A stretch of 53,050 bases of DNA. Origin: an uncultured Lachnospiraceae bacterium. Lineage in GTDB: Bacteria; Bacillota; Clostridia; Lachnospirales; Lachnospiraceae. The DNA is taken from assembly GCA_946534145.1 (NCBI GenBank), contig CAMNCH010000004.1:1-53050 (forward strand), given 5' to 3'. A program made the position numbers and the translations under genes. Under the pieces are notes generated by a model, which was not told the DNA's origin, made no database searches, and worked only from the letters and a program-made list of their open reading frames with translations. How positions within the stretch are numbered: the first letter of the stretch is position 1; every line of letters starts with the position of its first letter. This document shows positions 9,867 through 19,982 of the stretch, piece by piece.

Positions 9867-10724
9867 CTAGTCATTCATCTTCTTTTGAAGAATTTCAAGA
9901 AAGCTTTCTTTTTTAAGCTTAATGATTCTGGTACGCTTGTCGCTTCTTCTTAAGACAAAAGAATCTCCCGTCTTTAAGTCAAAGTGTGCGGCGCCGTCAC
10001 TCATGGCAAAAGCAGACTGCTCGCCGCCGTTTTTGGCTTCTTTAATCTCTATATAAACTTCGTCTTCACCCGCAAGAATGATGCTTCTTGAATTCATGGT
10101 GTGAGGACATACGGGAGTCATAACCAGAAGGTCTGCGCCGGGCTCTACGATGGGACCGCCCGCAGAAAGGTTATAGCCGGTGGAACCGGTGGGTGTGGAA
10201 ACAATGACACCGTCGGCGCCGTAAGACTTTAAAAACTGTCCGTTTACGTATACGTCAAAGTTAATGGCTCTGAAGGGAAGTGACTTAAGAACCGCTATAT
10301 CGTTAAGAGCCATGGTATGTGCTACCGTCTGGCCTTCTCTTAAGATGTTGCCCTCAAGCATCATTCTTTCTTCGATAAAGAAGTCACCCGAAATAAGTTT
10401 CTCCAAGGCTGCGGTAACATTGGCCTTTTCAACCTCCGCAAGGTAACCGAGGCTTCCTAAATTGATACCGAGGATGGGAAGTTCCTCTTCCACGAAATCT
10501 CTTGCGGCTCTGAGCATGGTGCCGTCTCCGCCGAGGATAATGGCTGCATCGGGGCGGCTTTCTTTTTCAAAGAAAGAAGCTTCTTCTTTGCCGTAAATTT
10601 TCTTGTCATCCATAATCTCGAGGATTGCGGTCTTGCCGTGAGATTCAAGGAAGTCCTTGATGATATTGGTGGTTTTAAATCCTTCGTCCTTGGATTCATT
10701 GGTACGTATCAAAAAACGATCCAT
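9867..10724 (-). CDS. nadK: NAD kinase
   Basis: ILGGDGTMLRAARDF; TPTGSTGYNLSAGGPIV; start set to MDRFLIRT, preceded by GGAG. Confidence 0.95.
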   Translation of the reverse strand: MDRFLIRTNESKDEGFKTTNIIKDFLESHGKTAILEIMDDKKIYGKEEASFFEKESRPDAAIILGGDGTMLRAARDFVEEELPILGINLGSLGYLAEVEKANVTAALEKLISGDFFIEERMMLEGNILREGQTVAHTMALNDIAVLKSLPFRAINFDVYVNGQFLKSYGADGVIVSTPTGSTGYNLSAGGPIVEPGADLLVMTPVCPHTMNSRSIILAGEDEVYIEIKEAKNGGEQSAFAMSDGAAHFDLKTGDSFVLRRSDKRTRIIKLKKESFLEILQKKMND

Positions 10725-10740
10725 AACTGCTCCGTTCCAT

Positions 10741-11544
10741 TCACTTATCAAGTGAATCGTGTGCTTTATTAACTGTTGATTCTATGTCAAATTCGGAAGG
10801 TTCCAAATCTTCGGCCTTTGTCATATAAAGAAGGTATTCTATGTTGCCTTCGGGGCCCTTTATGGGTGAATAGTCCAGTCCCAGAAGCTTAAATCCTACC
10901 GAGCGGGCATATTCCATAACCTTTTTAATGACGGCGATGTGCACGTTTTTGTCACGCACCACGCCCTTTTTGCCCACTTCCTCGCGACCGGCTTCAAACT
11001 GAGGCTTAATAAGACATACCATAAAGCCGCCGTCCTTAAGGATATTTACCGCCGGTTCCAGTATCTTCGTAAGCGAAATAAAGGATACGTCGCAGGAGGC
11101 AAAATCAGGTGTCTCGTCAAGGTCCTCAGGGGTAACGTAACGGAAGTTGGTCTTTTCCATGCAGACCACTCTCTCGTCGTTACGAAGACTCCAGGCCAGC
11201 TGCCCGTGGCCCACATCTATAGCATACACCTTTTTGGCTCCGTTTTGGAGCATGCAGTCCGTAAATCCTCCTGTGGAAGCTCCGATATCCATGCAGACCG
11301 CATCTTTAAGATCAATGGGGAAAGAAGCCAGAGCCTTTTCAAGCTTGAGGCCTCCGCGGCTTACATACTTAAGCTTGTCGCCGCGCACTTCGATTTTGAC
11401 CTTTTCCGGGTCAAACATGGTACCCGCTTTATCTTCTCTCTGACCGTTGACGAATACGTCTCCGGCCATTATGACTGTTTTTGCTTTTTCTCTTGACGTG
11501 GAAAGTCCGAGTTCCACCAGTAATACGTCAAGTCTTTCTTTCAT
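10741..11544 (-). CDS. tlyA: TlyA-family rRNA methyltransferase
   Basis: S4-like N-terminus MKERLDVLLVELGLSTSREKAKTVIMAGDVFVNG; SRGGLKLEKAL; DIGASTGGFTDCML. Confidence 0.93.
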   Translation of the reverse strand: MKERLDVLLVELGLSTSREKAKTVIMAGDVFVNGQREDKAGTMFDPEKVKIEVRGDKLKYVSRGGLKLEKALASFPIDLKDAVCMDIGASTGGFTDCMLQNGAKKVYAIDVGHGQLAWSLRNDERVVCMEKTNFRYVTPEDLDETPDFASCDVSFISLTKILEPAVNILKDGGFMVCLIKPQFEAGREEVGKKGVVRDKNVHIAVIKKVMEYARSVGFKLLGLDYSPIKGPEGNIEYLLYMTKAEDLEPSEFDIESTVNKAHDSLDK

Positions 11545-11571
11545 AAGTGAAAATGTCCTTAAGTCCGCAGC

Positions 11572-13434
11572 CTACAGGCGGCTGTAAGCGGACATGATTT
11601 TATTATAAATTGAATCTTCGTCTATGCCGATTTCTTTTTTAAGAAGGTCTACATTGCCGTGTTCAACGTATTCGTCGGGAATGGATACGGTAATAAGGTT
11701 TACGTCCGAGCCTTCTTTGTCAAGGAACTCTCTTACCCTCTCGCCAAAGCCGCCGCTTGCAACATTTTCTTCGCAGGTGACTATAAGCTTGTGATTGCGG
11801 GTCAGTGAAAGAATCATTTCCTCATCAAGAGGCTTAACAAATCTGGCATTTACAAGAGTGCAGTTGATACCTTCCATCTTAAGGCGCATACGTACGGACT
11901 CAGCGGTCTTAACCATGGAACCAAGCGCCACGATTGCTACGCTGTTCTCCTCGAATATCATCTCGCTCTTACCGAGGGCTATGGGCGCTCTGTAGCCTTC
12001 AAGGCCGTCATAGGCTTCGCCCCTCGGATATCTTATGGCTGTGGGACCGTCAAAAGAAACCGCAAACTTAAGCATATCGGATAATTCCCACTTGTTCTTG
12101 GGGGCCATAATGGTAATGCCCGGAATGGAGGACAGGAAGGAAATGTCAAATATTCCCTGATGGGTTTCTCCGTCGCTTCCCACAACACCCGCTCTGTCTA
12201 TAGCAAAGGTAACGGGAAGGCTCTGGATGCAGACATCGTGAAGTATCTGATCGTAAGCTCTTTGTAAGAAGGATGAATATATTGCCACGACAGGTCTCAT
12301 GCCGCCTGCAGCAAGGCCTGCGGCAAAAGTAACCGCATGCTCCTCGGCTATGCCTACGTCAAAGAATCTGTCGGGATAAGCGTTTCTGAATCTTTTAAGG
12401 CCTGTGCCGTCAGCCATGGCGGCTGTTATGGCCACTACCTTGTCGTTTCTTTCGCCAAGCTTCATCATGACGGTTGAGAAAACATCGGTGTAATTGGCTT
12501 TATTGTGGGGATGGGTGGGAAGACCCGTTGCCACATCGAAGGGCTCTGTGCCGTGAAATCTTGAAGGATGTCTCTCGGCAGGAAGGTAGCCTTTACCTTT
12601 CTTGGTATTGACATGTACCAGGACGGGACCTTTACAACGTTTAGCGTCTTTAAGTACCGTAAGAATAGCCTTAACATCGTGACCGTCCACGGGGCCCAGA
12701 TATGTGATGCCCATGTCCTCAAAGAACATACCCGGCACTACCATGCTTTTGACTGTACTCTTGGCTTTTTTAATGCGTTTGGCAATGCCTTCGCCGCCGG
12801 GAATCTTAATAAGATTGTTGTAAACGCTCTCCTTAAGTCCCAGATATCCGTCGGCGGTTCTGATGGAGTTTAAGTATTTGGATACGCCGCCTACGTTCTC
12901 GGAAATGGACATGTTATTGTCATTAAGTACGATGATGAAATTGGATGTAAGCTTGGAAGCGTTGTTAAGGGCTTCGTAAGCCATGCCACCGGTAAGGGAA
13001 CCGTCACCGATAACGGATATTATGGTGTGGTCCTCGCCTCTTAAATCTCTTGCCTTTACAAGGCCGAGACCCGCGGAAATGGATGTGGAACTGTGCCCGG
13101 TGTTAAAGCAGTCGCAGGGGCTTTCTTTGGTCTTGGGAAAGCCTGCCATGCCGCCGTACTTTCTGAGGGTGTCAAAGCCTTCTCTTCTGCCGGTAAGAAG
13201 CTTGTGAGTATAGGACTGGTGGCCTACATCCCATACGATTTTGTCGTCGGGAAGGTTGCAAAAAAGATGCAGGGCCATGGTGAGTTCCACCGCTCCGAGA
13301 TTAGAGCCCAAATGTCCCCCGGTCACACTTATTTTGTCTATGAGAAAGTCGCGGATTTCCCCTGCAAGGAGGGGCCATTCGGACTCGGGTATTTTCTTAA
13401 TGTCGTTTTCTTTTAATATCTTTTCAAGCACCAT
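11572..13434 (-). CDS. dxs: 1-deoxy-D-xylulose-5-phosphate synthase
   Basis: GGHLGSNLGAVELTMALH; GDGSLTGGMAYEALNN; YSSFLQRAYDQ. Confidence 0.97.
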   Translation of the reverse strand: MVLEKILKENDIKKIPESEWPLLAGEIRDFLIDKISVTGGHLGSNLGAVELTMALHLFCNLPDDKIVWDVGHQSYTHKLLTGRREGFDTLRKYGGMAGFPKTKESPCDCFNTGHSSTSISAGLGLVKARDLRGEDHTIISVIGDGSLTGGMAYEALNNASKLTSNFIIVLNDNNMSISENVGGVSKYLNSIRTADGYLGLKESVYNNLIKIPGGEGIAKRIKKAKSTVKSMVVPGMFFEDMGITYLGPVDGHDVKAILTVLKDAKRCKGPVLVHVNTKKGKGYLPAERHPSRFHGTEPFDVATGLPTHPHNKANYTDVFSTVMMKLGERNDKVVAITAAMADGTGLKRFRNAYPDRFFDVGIAEEHAVTFAAGLAAGGMRPVVAIYSSFLQRAYDQILHDVCIQSLPVTFAIDRAGVVGSDGETHQGIFDISFLSSIPGITIMAPKNKWELSDMLKFAVSFDGPTAIRYPRGEAYDGLEGYRAPIALGKSEMIFEENSVAIVALGSMVKTAESVRMRLKMEGINCTLVNARFVKPLDEEMILSLTRNHKLIVTCEENVASGGFGERVREFLDKEGSDVNLITVSIPDEYVEHGNVDLLKKEIGIDEDSIYNKIMSAYSRL

Positions 13435-13459
13435 GATGAAGCCCTTTTCAGCGAATAAT

Positions 13460-14353
13460 CTACTTGTTGCGTGACACGAGACTCTCTACGAGCTTTATAA
13501 GAAAGCTCTTGTCGCCCTCAAAGCTTTCGATGATGCTTAAAGCCTTGTCGGAATACATCTTAACGTCTTCCTGGGCCTTGTCGAAGCCAAAAAGGGTTAT
13601 ATAGGTGTCCTTGTCATTGTCGGCATCGGAGCCTATGGGCTTGCCAAGTTCTTCGAAGGTGCCCACAACATCAAGGATATCGTCGCGAATCTGGAAGGCG
13701 ATGCCTATGGCACTTGCGGCTTCTTCCATCTTCTTAACATCTTCTGCGCTTGCTCCGCCTAAGAGCGCTCCTATCATCATGGCAGCCTCTATTAAAGCTG
13801 CAGTTTTATTCTCATGAATATAAAGAAGTTTTTCTTTGGTAAGAGGGTTCTTATTCTTCTCGCAGTCTACGTCAACCGCCTGACCTCCTACCATGCCGAA
13901 AATTCCTGCCTTACGGGTAAGAATCTTCATGGCGCCGGCTGTCTTCACCGGGTCCTTGGTGTCGTTGAATGCGGCTGCAGCGGTTTCGTAAGCAAAGTTT
14001 AAGAGTCCGTCGCCGGCCAAAAGGGCTGTGGTCTCACCGTAAACCGCATGGGTCGTCTTGCGGCCTCTTCTGTACTCGTCATTGTCGATGCAGGGCATAT
14101 CGTCGTGCACCAGCGAATATGAATGTATAAGCTCGATGGCAGCCATAAAATAAGGCAGCTCCGGAGCATCTCCCCTGAAAAGTTCCGCCGTAGCCTCCAT
14201 AAGAATGGGGCGAAGTCTCTTGCCCGTTCCGTAAACGCTGTAGCGCATGGCCTCCATGAGGTAATCGGCAAAGCCCGCATTCACCTTTAATACGCTTTCA
14301 AGAAGATTATTAACCTTGTCAACTTTCTGATTCAGTTCATCATGAAAACTCAC
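13460..14353 (-). CDS. ispA: Polyprenyl (farnesyl) diphosphate synthase
   Basis: GKRLRPIL; VHDDMPCIDNDEYRRGR; QIRDDILDVVG. Confidence 0.95.
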   Translation of the reverse strand: MSFHDELNQKVDKVNNLLESVLKVNAGFADYLMEAMRYSVYGTGKRLRPILMEATAELFRGDAPELPYFMAAIELIHSYSLVHDDMPCIDNDEYRRGRKTTHAVYGETTALLAGDGLLNFAYETAAAAFNDTKDPVKTAGAMKILTRKAGIFGMVGGQAVDVDCEKNKNPLTKEKLLYIHENKTAALIEAAMMIGALLGGASAEDVKKMEEAASAIGIAFQIRDDILDVVGTFEELGKPIGSDADNDKDTYITLFGFDKAQEDVKMYSDKALSIIESFEGDKSFLIKLVESLVSRNK

Positions 14354-14552
14354 TTAACTCACCTCCGCTTAACACCTGTACTTTTTTCTCCACGGTGTCA
14401 ATTTCTTTCTCGCACTCGGCGGTAAGCTTTATTCCTTTTTCGTACAAAGAAAAAGCTTGGTCGAGAGGCAAATCATCTTTTTCAAGTTCCGTTATGGTCT
14501 TATCTATTTCTTCAAACAATTCTTCGATTGTTGCTTTTTTGTCTTCTGCCAT
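14340..14552 (-). CDS. xseB: Exodeoxyribonuclease VII small subunit
   Basis: 70 aa, LPLDQAFSLYEKGIKLTAECE, adjacent to xseA. Confidence 0.95.
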   Translation of the reverse strand: MAEDKKATIEELFEEIDKTITELEKDDLPLDQAFSLYEKGIKLTAECEKEIDTVEKKVQVLSGGELSEFS

Positions 14553-14553
14553 T

Positions 14554-15762
14554 TTATTCCCCTGAGTGTTCCATGTCTGTAACCTCGGCGGTTATGATGC
14601 CGTCTGTTACGTTAATCTTAAGTGTATCCTTAAGGGATACGTCATCTACGCTCTTAACAGCCTTGCCCGACGGACCCGCAACATATGCATAGCCCCCGGA
14701 AAGCTTTAAAAGCGGAGACAGTCCGTGCATACGCTCCGCCACAAGTTCCATACGATGTCTGTAGCGGGTAAGCTTAGTGTCCATGGAGCGGTTTAAGCGT
14801 TCTTTTAACAAAAGAAGGGTGTCTTTACGCTGCTTGAGTCTTGCCGCGGGGCTTAATTTCAAAAGAAGCTCCGACATATGAGCGCTTGTCTGTCTAAGAT
14901 TATTAAGCTTATGCTTTATATCCCTGTTAAGGATTTCCTTTTTATTTCTTAATTCGGACAGGAGTGCGTTTACATCGCAAACCGCAAGTTCTGCCGCTGC
15001 GGAGGGTGTAGGTGCCCGAAGGTCCGATACGAAGTCTGCAATGGTAAAGTCAGTCTCGTGACCGACTGCGGATATGACGGGTACCGGGCAGTTAAATATG
15101 GCCTCTGCCACCGACTCATCGTTAAAGCCCCACAAGTCTTCCATGGAGCCGCCGCCGCGACCGCAGATGATTACGTCTACGCCGTACTGCGGAAGGGCTT
15201 CAAGACCGGCTGCAATGCTGGCGGGTGCATCATCGCCCTGCACTATTGCCGGAAAAAGAATAATCTCGATACCCGGATTACGTCTTTTGGATACATCTAT
15301 TATGTCTCGTACCGCAGCGCCGGTGGGGGCTGTAATAACCCCGAGCCTCTTTACAAACTTTGGTATGGGACGTTTGTAGGAAGCGTCAAACATGCCCGCT
15401 TCCATGAGTTTTTCTTTTAACTTTTCAAAGCGCTCAAAGAGGTCGCCTAAGCCCTCTTCTTTGACAGCCTTAACGTAAATCTGGTAGGTGCCGTCACGCT
15501 CGTAGACTTCCACGGAACCTGTAACGGTTACCTGCATGCCTTCTTTGAGCACAAATTTAAGACCTTGTCTGTAGGATGAAAACATAACGCATTTGATGGC
15601 GCCCTTTTCATCCTTCAAGGTAAAATAAATATGTCCCGAGGAGTGATATTTTAAATTGCTGATCTCCCCTTTAACCTGAAGGTTACTTAGGAGATAGTCG
15701 CTTAGGAACATATTCTTTATGTACTTGTTAATCTGTGATACAGAATAAACACTACTTGCCAA
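14554..15762 (-). CDS. xseA: Exodeoxyribonuclease VII large subunit
   Basis: YSVSQINKYIKNMF; GRGGGSMEDLWGFNDE; SAVGHETDFTIADFVSDLRAPTPSAAAE. Confidence 0.97.
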   Translation of the reverse strand: MASSVYSVSQINKYIKNMFLSDYLLSNLQVKGEISNLKYHSSGHIYFTLKDEKGAIKCVMFSSYRQGLKFVLKEGMQVTVTGSVEVYERDGTYQIYVKAVKEEGLGDLFERFEKLKEKLMEAGMFDASYKRPIPKFVKRLGVITAPTGAAVRDIIDVSKRRNPGIEIILFPAIVQGDDAPASIAAGLEALPQYGVDVIICGRGGGSMEDLWGFNDESVAEAIFNCPVPVISAVGHETDFTIADFVSDLRAPTPSAAAELAVCDVNALLSELRNKKEILNRDIKHKLNNLRQTSAHMSELLLKLSPAARLKQRKDTLLLLKERLNRSMDTKLTRYRHRMELVAERMHGLSPLLKLSGGYAYVAGPSGKAVKSVDDVSLKDTLKINVTDGIITAEVTDMEHSGE

Positions 15763-16159
15763 ATTTAGCCAACACTCCGTTTACAAAGCTTCCCGATTCG
15801 TCTCTTCCGTATTTTTTGGCCAGTTCAACGGCTTCGTTGATGGAAACTCCCAGGGGAATCTCGTCATCAAACATAATCTCGTAAACCGCAAGTCTTATTA
15901 TGGCAAGGTCTACTTTACCCATTCTGTCGATGGTCCAGCCTGTGGCCTTGTCGGAGATTTCCGAATCAATCGCAGAGAGTTTTGACAAAATGTCCTCTTC
16001 TCTTTTGATGATGTATTCTTTGTCCTCGTCCTTAATCTTTAAGTCATCGGCATCGGTGGTAAAATAAAGCTGCATCTGCTCGGGCATTTCAGATACTTCG
16101 TTGAATTCAGCCCTGAACAGAAGTTTAAAAAGCACTTCACGCAATTCGCTTCTTTTCAT
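15752..16159 (-). CDS. nusB: Transcription antitermination factor NusB
   Basis: 135 aa, LLFRAEF; INEAVELAKKYGRDESGSFVNGVL. Confidence 0.93.
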   Translation of the reverse strand: MKRSELREVLFKLLFRAEFNEVSEMPEQMQLYFTTDADDLKIKDEDKEYIIKREEDILSKLSAIDSEISDKATGWTIDRMGKVDLAIIRLAVYEIMFDDEIPLGVSINEAVELAKKYGRDESGSFVNGVLAKFGK

Positions 16160-16171
16160 ATCTTTTTCTCT

Positions 16172-16537
16172 CTAATTCTCTTTAACAAGATTAATACCGG
16201 CGATACGTACGTTAACGTCACCGACTTCAAGACCTGTCATGTTCTCAATGGCCTGTTTTACACGGGTCTGAACCTGTCCGCTGATACCGGGAATGTTAAC
16301 GCCGTAGTCAACGGTTACAGCTATTACAAGATTTACGCGGCCGCCGATGATGTCAACCTTAACGTTCTTCATAAGGTTCTTCATGCCGACCTTGCCCATG
16401 ATTTCGGTGGTAATGTTATTACCCATTGCGGATACTCCGTCAACTTCCAAAGCGGCAATAGCGGCAATCTTGCCTACCACATCATTGGCAATCTTAACGT
16501 GTCTTTCACATCTAACATCCATTAATTCGTTACCCAT
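16172..16537 (-). CDS. Asp23/Gls24 family envelope stress protein
   Basis: VKIANDVVGKIAAIAALEVDGVSAMGN; start set to MGNELMDV behind GGAGG. Confidence 0.9.
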   Translation of the reverse strand: MGNELMDVRCERHVKIANDVVGKIAAIAALEVDGVSAMGNNITTEIMGKVGMKNLMKNVKVDIIGGRVNLVIAVTVDYGVNIPGISGQVQTRVKQAIENMTGLEVGDVNVRIAGINLVKEN

Positions 16538-16559
16538 CGTAATCCTCCGGTAGTAAATT

Positions 16560-18152
16560 TTAGTTTCTGGCAAACTCGGAAAGCTCCAAGCCTTTGTTCC
16601 TGTCTATGGTCATCTGAATGCTCCAGGGATTGACAAACAGTAAAAGGGGACGACCCTTTAAATCCGTAACCTTCTTCATGTCGGAAGTACCTGTAAGCTT
16701 GGCCACATCCACGTCTTTGCTCTCAATCCATCTGATGTGCTCGTAGGGAAGGGGCTCGAGCCTTATCTCTACATTGTATTCATTCTCAAGTCTGTATTTA
16801 AGTACGTCAAACTGCAGCACACCCACAACGCCCACAATAATCTCTTCAAGACCGGAGTTTAACTCCTGGAATATCTGAATGGCGCCTTCCTGGGCAATCT
16901 GGGTGATACCCTTAACGAACTGTTTACGCTTCATGGTATCAATCTGGCGTACTCTTGCAAAATGTTCGGGAGCAAAAGTAGGAATGCCCTCGTATTTAAT
17001 ATTTCTCTTGGGTGCACAAACGGTGTCGCCTATGGAGAACATACCGGGATCGAATACACCGATAATGTCGCCGGCATAAGCTTCGCTTAAAATCTTGCGC
17101 TCGTCAGCCATAATCTGCTGAGGCTGGGAAAGACGCATAACCTTGCCGCTCTGCACGTGCTTGACTTCGCAGTCCGCATCGAACTTGCCCGAGCAGATAC
17201 GCATAAATGCTATACGGTCTCTGTGAGCCTTGTTCATATTGGCCTGAATCTTGAATACAAAGGCGCTGAAATCATCTCCCATAGGGTCAACGTCGCCCTC
17301 TTCCGTATGTCTGGCAAGAGGGGTGGTGGCCATCTTAAGGAAATGCTGTAAGAAAATTTCAACACCGAAGTTAGTAAGAGCCGAGCCAAAGAAAACGGGT
17401 GTAAGCTTACCGCTTCTTACGGCTTCGATATCAAACTCAGCGCTGGCGCCGTCCAAAAGTTCTATTTCCTCTGTGAGCTTCTCATACGCCGCCTCACCGA
17501 TTTCCTTAATAACAGCATCGGTATCGGATAAATCCACAACGTCGGTGGTTCCTTCTTTGGTACCTTTCTGGGTGTCAAAGAAAGTCACAATCTTCTGAGA
17601 TTCTCTGTCGTAAACGCCCTTAAAGGCCTTACCGGAACCTATGGGCCAGTTGCAGGGACAGGTGGCGATGCCAAGCTCGTTCTCAACATCGTCGAGGAGT
17701 TCGAAGGTGTCCTTGGCGTCACGGTCCATTTTGTTGATGAATGTAAAAATCGGGATGCCTCTCATGGCGCAGACTTTGAAAAGTTTGCGGGTCTGAGGCT
17801 CAACGCCCTTGGCTCCGTCAATTACCATTACGGCGGAGTCTGCCGCCATAAGGGTACGGTATGTATCCTCGGAGAAGTCCTGGTGTCCGGGGGTGTCGAG
17901 GATGTTGATGCAGTAGCCGTCGTAATTGAACTGAAGAACCGAAGAAGTTACGGAAATACCTCTTTCTTTTTCAATCTCCATCCAGTCGGAAACTGCGTGG
18001 CGGGCCGTTGCCTTACCCTTTACGGAACCTGCAAGATTGATGGCTCCGCCGTACAGTAAGAACTTCTCTGTAAGAGTGGTCTTACCTGCATCGGGGTGGG
18101 AAATTATGGCAAAGGTACGCCTTCTCATTATTTCTGAATCAAAACTACCCAT
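16560..18152 (-). CDS. prfC: Peptide chain release factor 3
   Basis: RRRTFAIISHPDAGKTTLTEKFLLYGGAI; DTPGHQDFSEDTYRTL. Confidence 0.96.
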   Translation of the reverse strand: MGSFDSEIMRRRTFAIISHPDAGKTTLTEKFLLYGGAINLAGSVKGKATARHAVSDWMEIEKERGISVTSSVLQFNYDGYCINILDTPGHQDFSEDTYRTLMAADSAVMVIDGAKGVEPQTRKLFKVCAMRGIPIFTFINKMDRDAKDTFELLDDVENELGIATCPCNWPIGSGKAFKGVYDRESQKIVTFFDTQKGTKEGTTDVVDLSDTDAVIKEIGEAAYEKLTEEIELLDGASAEFDIEAVRSGKLTPVFFGSALTNFGVEIFLQHFLKMATTPLARHTEEGDVDPMGDDFSAFVFKIQANMNKAHRDRIAFMRICSGKFDADCEVKHVQSGKVMRLSQPQQIMADERKILSEAYAGDIIGVFDPGMFSIGDTVCAPKRNIKYEGIPTFAPEHFARVRQIDTMKRKQFVKGITQIAQEGAIQIFQELNSGLEEIIVGVVGVLQFDVLKYRLENEYNVEIRLEPLPYEHIRWIESKDVDVAKLTGTSDMKKVTDLKGRPLLLFVNPWSIQMTIDRNKGLELSEFARN

Positions 18153-18194
18153 TGTAACGTAAAAATCCTTTCGGCTAAACTACGCCGCTTACTG

Positions 18195-19346
18195 CTATAT
18201 AAGGCTCTTGCCCGGGAACTTGGGCTTGATGTCAAAATAATCAAGCACGGTTGCCGCAATATCGGTGAAAGAATCTCTCGTGCCGTAATTGCCGGGCTTT
18301 ATGTTCTTACCGTACATAAGAAGCGGAATGTATTCTCTGGTGTGGTCCGTGGTGGCGGTGTATCCGGGATCGCAGCCGTGGTCGGCGGTAATCATAAGAA
18401 TGTCGTCATCACGCATTTTTCCCATAATGGCGGGAAGGTGGTCGTCAAAGTAAGAAATGGCTTTGGCGTAACCGTCTATATCTCTTCTGTGGCCGTAAAT
18501 CATGTCGGTGTCCACAAGGTTAACAAAGCAAAGTCCCTCGAAGTCCTTGTCCATCCATTCGATGGTGCGGTCGATACCGTCGGGATTACCTGAAGTGTAG
18601 GTAAACTCGGTAATGGACTTGCCTGCAAAAATATCGTTAATCTTACCGATGGCGAGAACGCTCTTACCCTCTTCAACAAGCTGGTCGAGCATGGTAACGC
18701 CTGTAGGCTCCAAAGAAAAGTCATGTCTGTGGGCGGTACGTGTGTAATTGCCGTTTGAACCTACGAAGGGTCTTGCAATAACTCGTCCTACGCCATGTTT
18801 GCCTTGTAAAATCTTACGGGCTTTGCGGCAGATGTCGTAAAGTTCCTCAAGGGGAACCACGTCTTCGTGAGCCGCAATCTGGAATACGGAGTCTGCGGAA
18901 GTATAAACGATAAGTTTACCCGTCTTAACGTGCTCGTCGCCGTATTCGTTGATAACTACGGTGCCTGAGTAAGGCTTGTTACAGAGAACGCCTCTTCCCA
19001 CAGCCTTGGAAAATTCATCCAAAACTTCCTGAGGGAAGCCGTTTGGATAGGTGGGTAAGGGGCTGTGTGACTGAATGCCCGCTATCTCCCAGTGGCCGAT
19101 GGTGGTGTCCTTACCTTTGGAAACTTCCGTAAGACGACAAAAAGCCGCCGAAGGGTCTGATTCCTTGGGCTGTAAATCTACTCCGTCGATATTGTAAAGA
19201 CCGAACTTTCTCATATTCGGTGCATTAAAAAACTTGCTGCTTGCTACGCTTCTAATGGTGCTGGCACCCTTGTCGCCGAAATCGGCGGCGTCGGGCATCT
19301 CGCCGCAACCGAAGCTGTCAAGAACAATTAAAAACACTCTCTTCAT
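18195..19346 (-). CDS. deoB: Phosphopentomutase
   Basis: MKRVFLIVLDSFGCGEMPDAADFGDKGA; start behind AAGGAGGATTATTCC. Confidence 0.96.
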   Translation of the reverse strand: MKRVFLIVLDSFGCGEMPDAADFGDKGASTIRSVASSKFFNAPNMRKFGLYNIDGVDLQPKESDPSAAFCRLTEVSKGKDTTIGHWEIAGIQSHSPLPTYPNGFPQEVLDEFSKAVGRGVLCNKPYSGTVVINEYGDEHVKTGKLIVYTSADSVFQIAAHEDVVPLEELYDICRKARKILQGKHGVGRVIARPFVGSNGNYTRTAHRHDFSLEPTGVTMLDQLVEEGKSVLAIGKINDIFAGKSITEFTYTSGNPDGIDRTIEWMDKDFEGLCFVNLVDTDMIYGHRRDIDGYAKAISYFDDHLPAIMGKMRDDDILMITADHGCDPGYTATTDHTREYIPLLMYGKNIKPGNYGTRDSFTDIAATVLDYFDIKPKFPGKSLI

Positions 19347-19406
19347 GGAATAATCCTCCTTATTTGGCAGATAAAATACCCCACTGTTACATCTTATCAT
19401 TATATA

Positions 19407-19913
19407 TCATTTCTTGCGAAATTTGAATAAGAATTCGGTTTCATTGTCCTTGTATACAAAGAACAAAAGTATTATGAGAAGGGGCATGGCAAGAGTTACG
19501 TAAATGTCTGCCACGTTGAATCTCGGGAAGTTAATGGGAACAAAGTAAAAGAAGTCCACAACATAGCCCTGTCTTACTCTGTCAATCATGTTGCCGAGGG
19601 CTCCCGCAACTATCATAAGGAAGTCGATTCTGAGCCAGGCGTAACGTTTGCCGTCGGGGATTCTTACAAACTCGAAAATGACAAAAAGCATAACCGCTAT
19701 TGTAACAACAAGCAAAAATCCCTGTTTGCCGGAAAAGCTTGAAAAAGCAGCTCCGTCATTCTCTACATACTGAAGTTCAAATACGTTCTTAATCCATACC
19801 GTATTCTCACGGCCCTTTAAATTAATAACCGCAAAATATTTGGAAATCTGGTCTACAGCCACCATGAGGGCACAGATTAAAAAGTAAATTGTATATTTTA
19901 AAGGTTTCTTCAT
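19407..19913 (-). CDS. lspA: Lipoprotein signal peptidase
   Basis: DQISKYFAV; AGALGNMIDRVRQGYVVDFFYF; FPRFNVADIYV. Confidence 0.93.
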   Translation of the reverse strand: MKKPLKYTIYFLICALMVAVDQISKYFAVINLKGRENTVWIKNVFELQYVENDGAAFSSFSGKQGFLLVVTIAVMLFVIFEFVRIPDGKRYAWLRIDFLMIVAGALGNMIDRVRQGYVVDFFYFVPINFPRFNVADIYVTLAMPLLIILLFFVYKDNETEFLFKFRKK

Positions 19914-19943
19914 AGAAGTTTCGGTCCTTTTGCGTAAATTAAA

Positions 19944-19969
19944 AGGCAGGTGCCGTAAAGCACCTGCCT
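19944..19969 (-). terminator. Rho-independent terminator of pnp
   Basis: AGGCAGGTGCTTTACGGCACCTGCCTTTTAATTT on minus strand. Confidence 0.9.
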
Positions 19970-19982
19970 AAAATAAAAGTCT